In this document: positions 6,192 to 9,328 of the stretch, in pieces | Layout: every line of letters begins with the position of its first letter | Position numbering within the stretch: position 1 is the first letter of the stretch | Notes under the pieces: model-generated | Database searches by the model: none | Told to the model about the DNA's origin: nothing | Seen by the model: the letters and a program-made list of their open reading frames with translations, nothing else | Made by a program: the position numbers and the translations under genes | DNA from: an uncultured Anaerococcus sp. | GTDB taxonomy: Bacteria > Bacillota_A > Clostridia > Tissierellales > Peptoniphilaceae | Direction: 5' to 3' | Assembly (NCBI GenBank): GCA_945916625.1 | Contig: CAMEGY010000024.1 | Location: 1 to 9,328 of the forward strand | Length of the DNA: 9,328 bases

Positions 6192-6922
6192 TTAGCCGCC
6201 TTTCTAGCTGAGAATAAAACTCTTAAAGTATCTTCATTTAAATCTCCAAAAGTATCCTCATCAAAAATCTTTATATCTACAAAACCTATTCTACCAAGTA
6301 AGTCTTTGACATAATCAATAGTGTAGATTCTTTCTTGCTGGTATTCTTCGATTCTCCTATAAGATCCGTCAGGATTTTCTACAAAAAAGTTTAGGTTCAT
6401 ATCTATTAAGTCATCTTCTAAATAATTATCCCAAGTGTAGAAGATATCTTCATACTCATAGATATAGCACTCTGAACCAAAGATCTCGCGCATTTTCATT
6501 TCTGAATTAATATCAAAGACCAAAAGTGAATCGTCTTTTAGGTTGTCATAGGAATTTCTAAAAAGTTTTTCTAGATCAGATGGTTTTGTTACATAGTTTA
6601 CACTATCAAGTAGGATTACAATTAAATCGTAAAAGTCTTTTTTCTCATATTCTACCATGTCATAGTAGATTAGGTTTACCTTGTCATTATCGTATTTTTC
6701 TGCAAAACAATTTAGCATGTCTGTTGATATATCAAGGGCATCTATCCTGTCAAAGTCATCAAAAAAATACTGGGTTAGCATGCCCGAGCCGCAAGCGAGC
6801 TCAAGCATATTGTTATTGTTAATCCCATATTTTTTGGCAAGGGTCTTTATATTATCAGCATATTTTTCATATTCTATATCAAAACTTAGCTTATCATAGA
6901 TATAAGAAAATTCACCGTACAT
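6188..6922 (-). CDS. Class I SAM-dependent methyltransferase, YqeM-like
   Basis: This 244-residue protein carries a Rossmann-type methyltransferase domain. The SAM-binding motif I is MLELACGSGMLT (39-50) and the ribose-binding acid is D64 in ALDIS. A motif IV-like segment lies at FYDLIVILLDSVNYV (97-111), and a later strand is LLVFDIN (133-139). The N-terminal MYGEFSYIYDKL resembles the start of Bacillus YqeM, whose substrate is unknown to me. YqeM is often next to the ribosome-silencing-factor gene rsfS, but here it sits after valS. The start codon overlaps the valS stop by 1 nt (TAATG), with AAAGGA about 7 nt upstream. The end overlaps the cold-shock start by 4 nt. Substrate is not inferable; a small molecule, RNA or protein target are all possible. 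Confidence 0.85.
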   Translation of the reverse strand: MYGEFSYIYDKLSFDIEYEKYADNIKTLAKKYGINNNNMLELACGSGMLTQYFFDDFDRIDALDISTDMLNCFAEKYDNDKVNLIYYDMVEYEKKDFYDLIVILLDSVNYVTKPSDLEKLFRNSYDNLKDDSLLVFDINSEMKMREIFGSECYIYEYEDIFYTWDNYLEDDLIDMNLNFFVENPDGSYRRIEEYQQERIYTIDYVKDLLGRIGFVDIKIFDEDTFGDLNEDTLRVLFSARKAAK

Positions 6923-9328
6923 TACTTATCCTTTATTTCTTCAAGGCTTGCCTTGGTTTTTTCTAGTAGGTCCTTATAGTCAGCAAGTTTTTCTCTTTCT
7001 TTATTTACTACAGCTTCTGGGGCCTTGTCTGTAAAGCCCTTGTTTGAAAGCTTACCTTCTGCCCTTTTGATTTCTGACTCGATTTTCTTAATCTCACCTT
7101 TTAGACGTTCTCTTTCCTTTTCATAGTCCATTAATTCATCAAGGGACATATATACAGAAAACTCATTGAATACAAGCTTTACAAGACCGTCATCAGAAAT
7201 ATTTGCTTCAGATTTTTCTAAAACATTGACTTCGCTTGCACTGGCAAGATTATTGAATTGATCTTTGATTTGCTCAATTAGTTCCTTATTTTTTTCATTT
7301 TCAGCAACTATAGTTAGTTTTTGCTTTGTTTTTGCAGGGACATTTAGGCTTGCTCTTTGGTTTCTGATGGCTGTGATTGCCTTTATTACAGAGTTTACAT
7401 TTCTCTCTTCTTCTACAAAGTTAAATTCTTCCCTAATTTCTGGCCAAGTTTCTACAATTAGCATGTCTTTTTTATTTGGGAGTGATGAATAGATTTCTTC
7501 TGTGATAAATGGCATAAATGGATGTAGAAGAATTAGCATAGATTTTAGAACATAAAGAAGGACTCTCTTTACATCTGTTTTTGCATCCTCGTCTTCTCCA
7601 TAAAGTCTGATTTTTGCAAATTCTATATACCAATCGCAGTATTCATTCCAAATAAAATCTTCAATCCTGTCTGCTGCCAAACCTATTTCGTATTTATCAA
7701 GATTTTTAGACACATCTTTTATAACTTGGTTAAGTCTTTTTAGGATCCATTCGTCTTCGAGTATCAAGTTTTTACCGTCACATTCTAAATCATCTGATTC
7801 ATCTATATTCATAAGAACAAATCTTGATGCATTCCATAGTTTGTTAGCAAAATTTCTTGATGCAAGAAGCCTATCTTCGTCATATCTCATGTCATTGCCA
7901 GGTGAATTGCCTGTAATAAGGGTAAATCTTAGGGCATCTGCTCCGTATTTTTCTACTACATCTATTGGATCTACACCATTTCCTAAAGACTTACTCATCT
8001 TTCTGCCCTGGCTATCCCTAATTAGACCTGTGAATAATACGTGTGAGAAAGGCACCTTCCCTGTTGTGTACATTGATGCAAATACCATTCTGATTACCCA
8101 GAAGAATATTATGTCATAGCCTGTAATAAGGATGTCTGTTGGGAAGAAATAATCAAACTCTTCATTTTCTTCTGGCCAGCCTAGGGTTGCAAATGGCCAT
8201 AGGGCTGATGAGAACCAAGTATCTAGTGTATCTTCTTCTTGGGTAACTTTCTTGCCCTCCAAGATTCCGTTTTCATCTGGTTCTTCTTCTGATACAATTA
8301 TTTCCCCATCTTCTGTATAAAATACTGGAAGTCTATGTCCCCACCAAAGTTGACGAGAAATTGTCCAGTCTCTGATGTTTTCTAGCCAGTTCATGTAGGT
8401 TTTGGATAGATTTTCAGGAATAAGTGTTAGTTCGCCAGAATTATAGGCATCAATACACATTTTGGCAAATTCATCCATTTTTACAAACCATTGTTTTGAA
8501 ATCAGTGGTTCAATTACAACGTCTGTTCTTTCAGAATAACCCACAGCATGTTCAATTTCTTCGATTTTAACAAGTAGGTTTTCCTTTTCAAGATCTTCTA
8601 GGATTGCTTTTCTTGCCTCATACCTATCCATTCCTGAATATCTACCGTAGCCCTCTACTACATGGGCTTTTGTATCAAGAACAACACATTGGCCTAGGTC
8701 GTGGCGACTTCCTACTTCAAAATCGTTAGGGTCATGGGATGGGGTTATTTTTACACAACCTGTTCCATATTCCATATCTACATAATCATCTGCAATTATT
8801 GGAATTTTCCTACCGACAAGTGGAAGGATTAGGTTTTTACCAATCTTATCTTTAAAGCGTTCGTCTTCTGGGTTTACTGCTACAGCTAGGTCACCAAGCA
8901 TAGTTTCTGGACGAGTTGTTGCTATAGTAATAAATTCATCTGAATTTTCGTAGTGGTATTTGATATACCAAAGTTTACCCTTTTGGTCCTTATGATAAAC
9001 TTCTGCATCAGAAATTGCAGTCTCTGCCATTGGATCCCAGTTTACAATCCTATTTCCCCTGTAAATTAGGCCGTCATCGTACATTTTTTTGAAAACTCTT
9101 TTGACAGCACGAGTTAGATTAGGGTCCATGGTAAAGGAATCATGGTCCCAATCGCAAGAAACGCCTATTGTTCTTAGCTGTCTTTTAATTGTGCCACCAT
9201 ATTCGTGGGTCCAGTCCCAAGCTTCCTTAAGGAAGCCATCTCTACCAAGATCTGCCTTAGTCTTTCCTTCTTTGGCAATCTTTCCTACAACCTTTGCTTC
9301 TGTAGAGATGGAAGCGTGGTCTGTTCCT
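6922..9328 (-). CDS. valS: Valyl-tRNA synthetase, 5' end cut by window edge
   Basis: The frame is open from the right edge to a TAA at 6922, giving 801 codons, about 80 short of a usual ValRS. The HIGH motif of the class I catalytic site must lie outside. Visible in order (numbering from the first full codon at 9327): GTDHASISTEAK (1-12, the motif after the HIGH region), the CP1 editing domain with TTRPETMLGD (137-146) and GTGCVKITPSHDPND (188-202), the catalytic DTWFSSALWPF (369-379), and KMSKS (443-447). The anticodon-binding helical domain follows, then a C-terminal coiled-coil arm (about 729-801). The enzyme charges tRNA-Val and hydrolyses mischarged Thr-tRNA. A methionine at 9129 is internal and not the start. 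The gene is followed with 1-nt overlap by the methyltransferase. The promoter and any T-box leader would be to the right of the window. Confidence 0.97.
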   Translation of the reverse strand, partial: GTDHASISTEAKVVGKIAKEGKTKADLGRDGFLKEAWDWTHEYGGTIKRQLRTIGVSCDWDHDSFTMDPNLTRAVKRVFKKMYDDGLIYRGNRIVNWDPMAETAISDAEVYHKDQKGKLWYIKYHYENSDEFITIATTRPETMLGDLAVAVNPEDERFKDKIGKNLILPLVGRKIPIIADDYVDMEYGTGCVKITPSHDPNDFEVGSRHDLGQCVVLDTKAHVVEGYGRYSGMDRYEARKAILEDLEKENLLVKIEEIEHAVGYSERTDVVIEPLISKQWFVKMDEFAKMCIDAYNSGELTLIPENLSKTYMNWLENIRDWTISRQLWWGHRLPVFYTEDGEIIVSEEEPDENGILEGKKVTQEEDTLDTWFSSALWPFATLGWPEENEEFDYFFPTDILITGYDIIFFWVIRMVFASMYTTGKVPFSHVLFTGLIRDSQGRKMSKSLGNGVDPIDVVEKYGADALRFTLITGNSPGNDMRYDEDRLLASRNFANKLWNASRFVLMNIDESDDLECDGKNLILEDEWILKRLNQVIKDVSKNLDKYEIGLAADRIEDFIWNEYCDWYIEFAKIRLYGEDEDAKTDVKRVLLYVLKSMLILLHPFMPFITEEIYSSLPNKKDMLIVETWPEIREEFNFVEEERNVNSVIKAITAIRNQRASLNVPAKTKQKLTIVAENEKNKELIEQIKDQFNNLASASEVNVLEKSEANISDDGLVKLVFNEFSVYMSLDELMDYEKERERLKGEIKKIESEIKRAEGKLSNKGFTDKAPEAVVNKEREKLADYKDLLEKTKASLEEIKDK

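Noticed and set aside
6580..6899. Two overlapping plus-strand open frames opposite the methyltransferase gene
   Set aside because: Low-complexity hydrophobic or histidine/serine-rich products in two frames against a gene with clear SAM motifs; shadows.
9127..9129. Methionine as start of valS
   Set aside because: The frame continues without a stop to the window edge and encodes conserved ValRS sequence (GTDHASISTEAK) upstream of it, so this methionine is internal.

Overview
The window is AT-rich, with strong GGAG/GGAGG ribosome binding sites, heavy use of AGG arginine and CTA/CTT leucine codons, tightly packed genes and simple hairpin-plus-T terminators. This points to a low-GC anaerobic Firmicute. 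The style and protein sequences fit the Peptoniphilaceae (Anaerococcus-like cocci), but that placement is an inference and no marker here proves it.

Layout from left to right. (1) 1-2894, minus strand: a promoter followed by two overlapping genes, a 550-residue protein ending in a TerB_C-like domain and a P-loop ATPase of the DUF2791/BrxD type that runs off the left edge. This is the only accessory-looking part of the window. It resembles the start of a TerB/ATPase/helicase DNA-processing or phage-defence module; any helicase would lie outside the window. (2) 2911-5557, minus strand: pyroglutamyl-peptidase (pcp), translationally coupled to a membrane-anchored alpha/beta hydrolase, then a fructosamine-kinase-family gene ending in a UUCG-loop terminator. 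These look like peptide, lipid and glycated-product scavenging genes. (3) 5558-5654: a short divergent promoter region. (4) 5655-5951, plus strand: a single-domain rhodanese, the only plus-strand gene. (5) 5962-9328, minus strand: valS (5' end missing), a YqeM-like methyltransferase and a cold-shock protein, with junctions overlapping by 1 and 4 nt. A terminator that works in both directions separates this operon from the rhodanese gene.

Every gene but one is on the minus strand. There is no gene-free stretch longer than 300 bases; the longest gaps are about 100-115 bases and are described. I see no tRNA, rRNA, CRISPR array, insertion sequence or attachment site.
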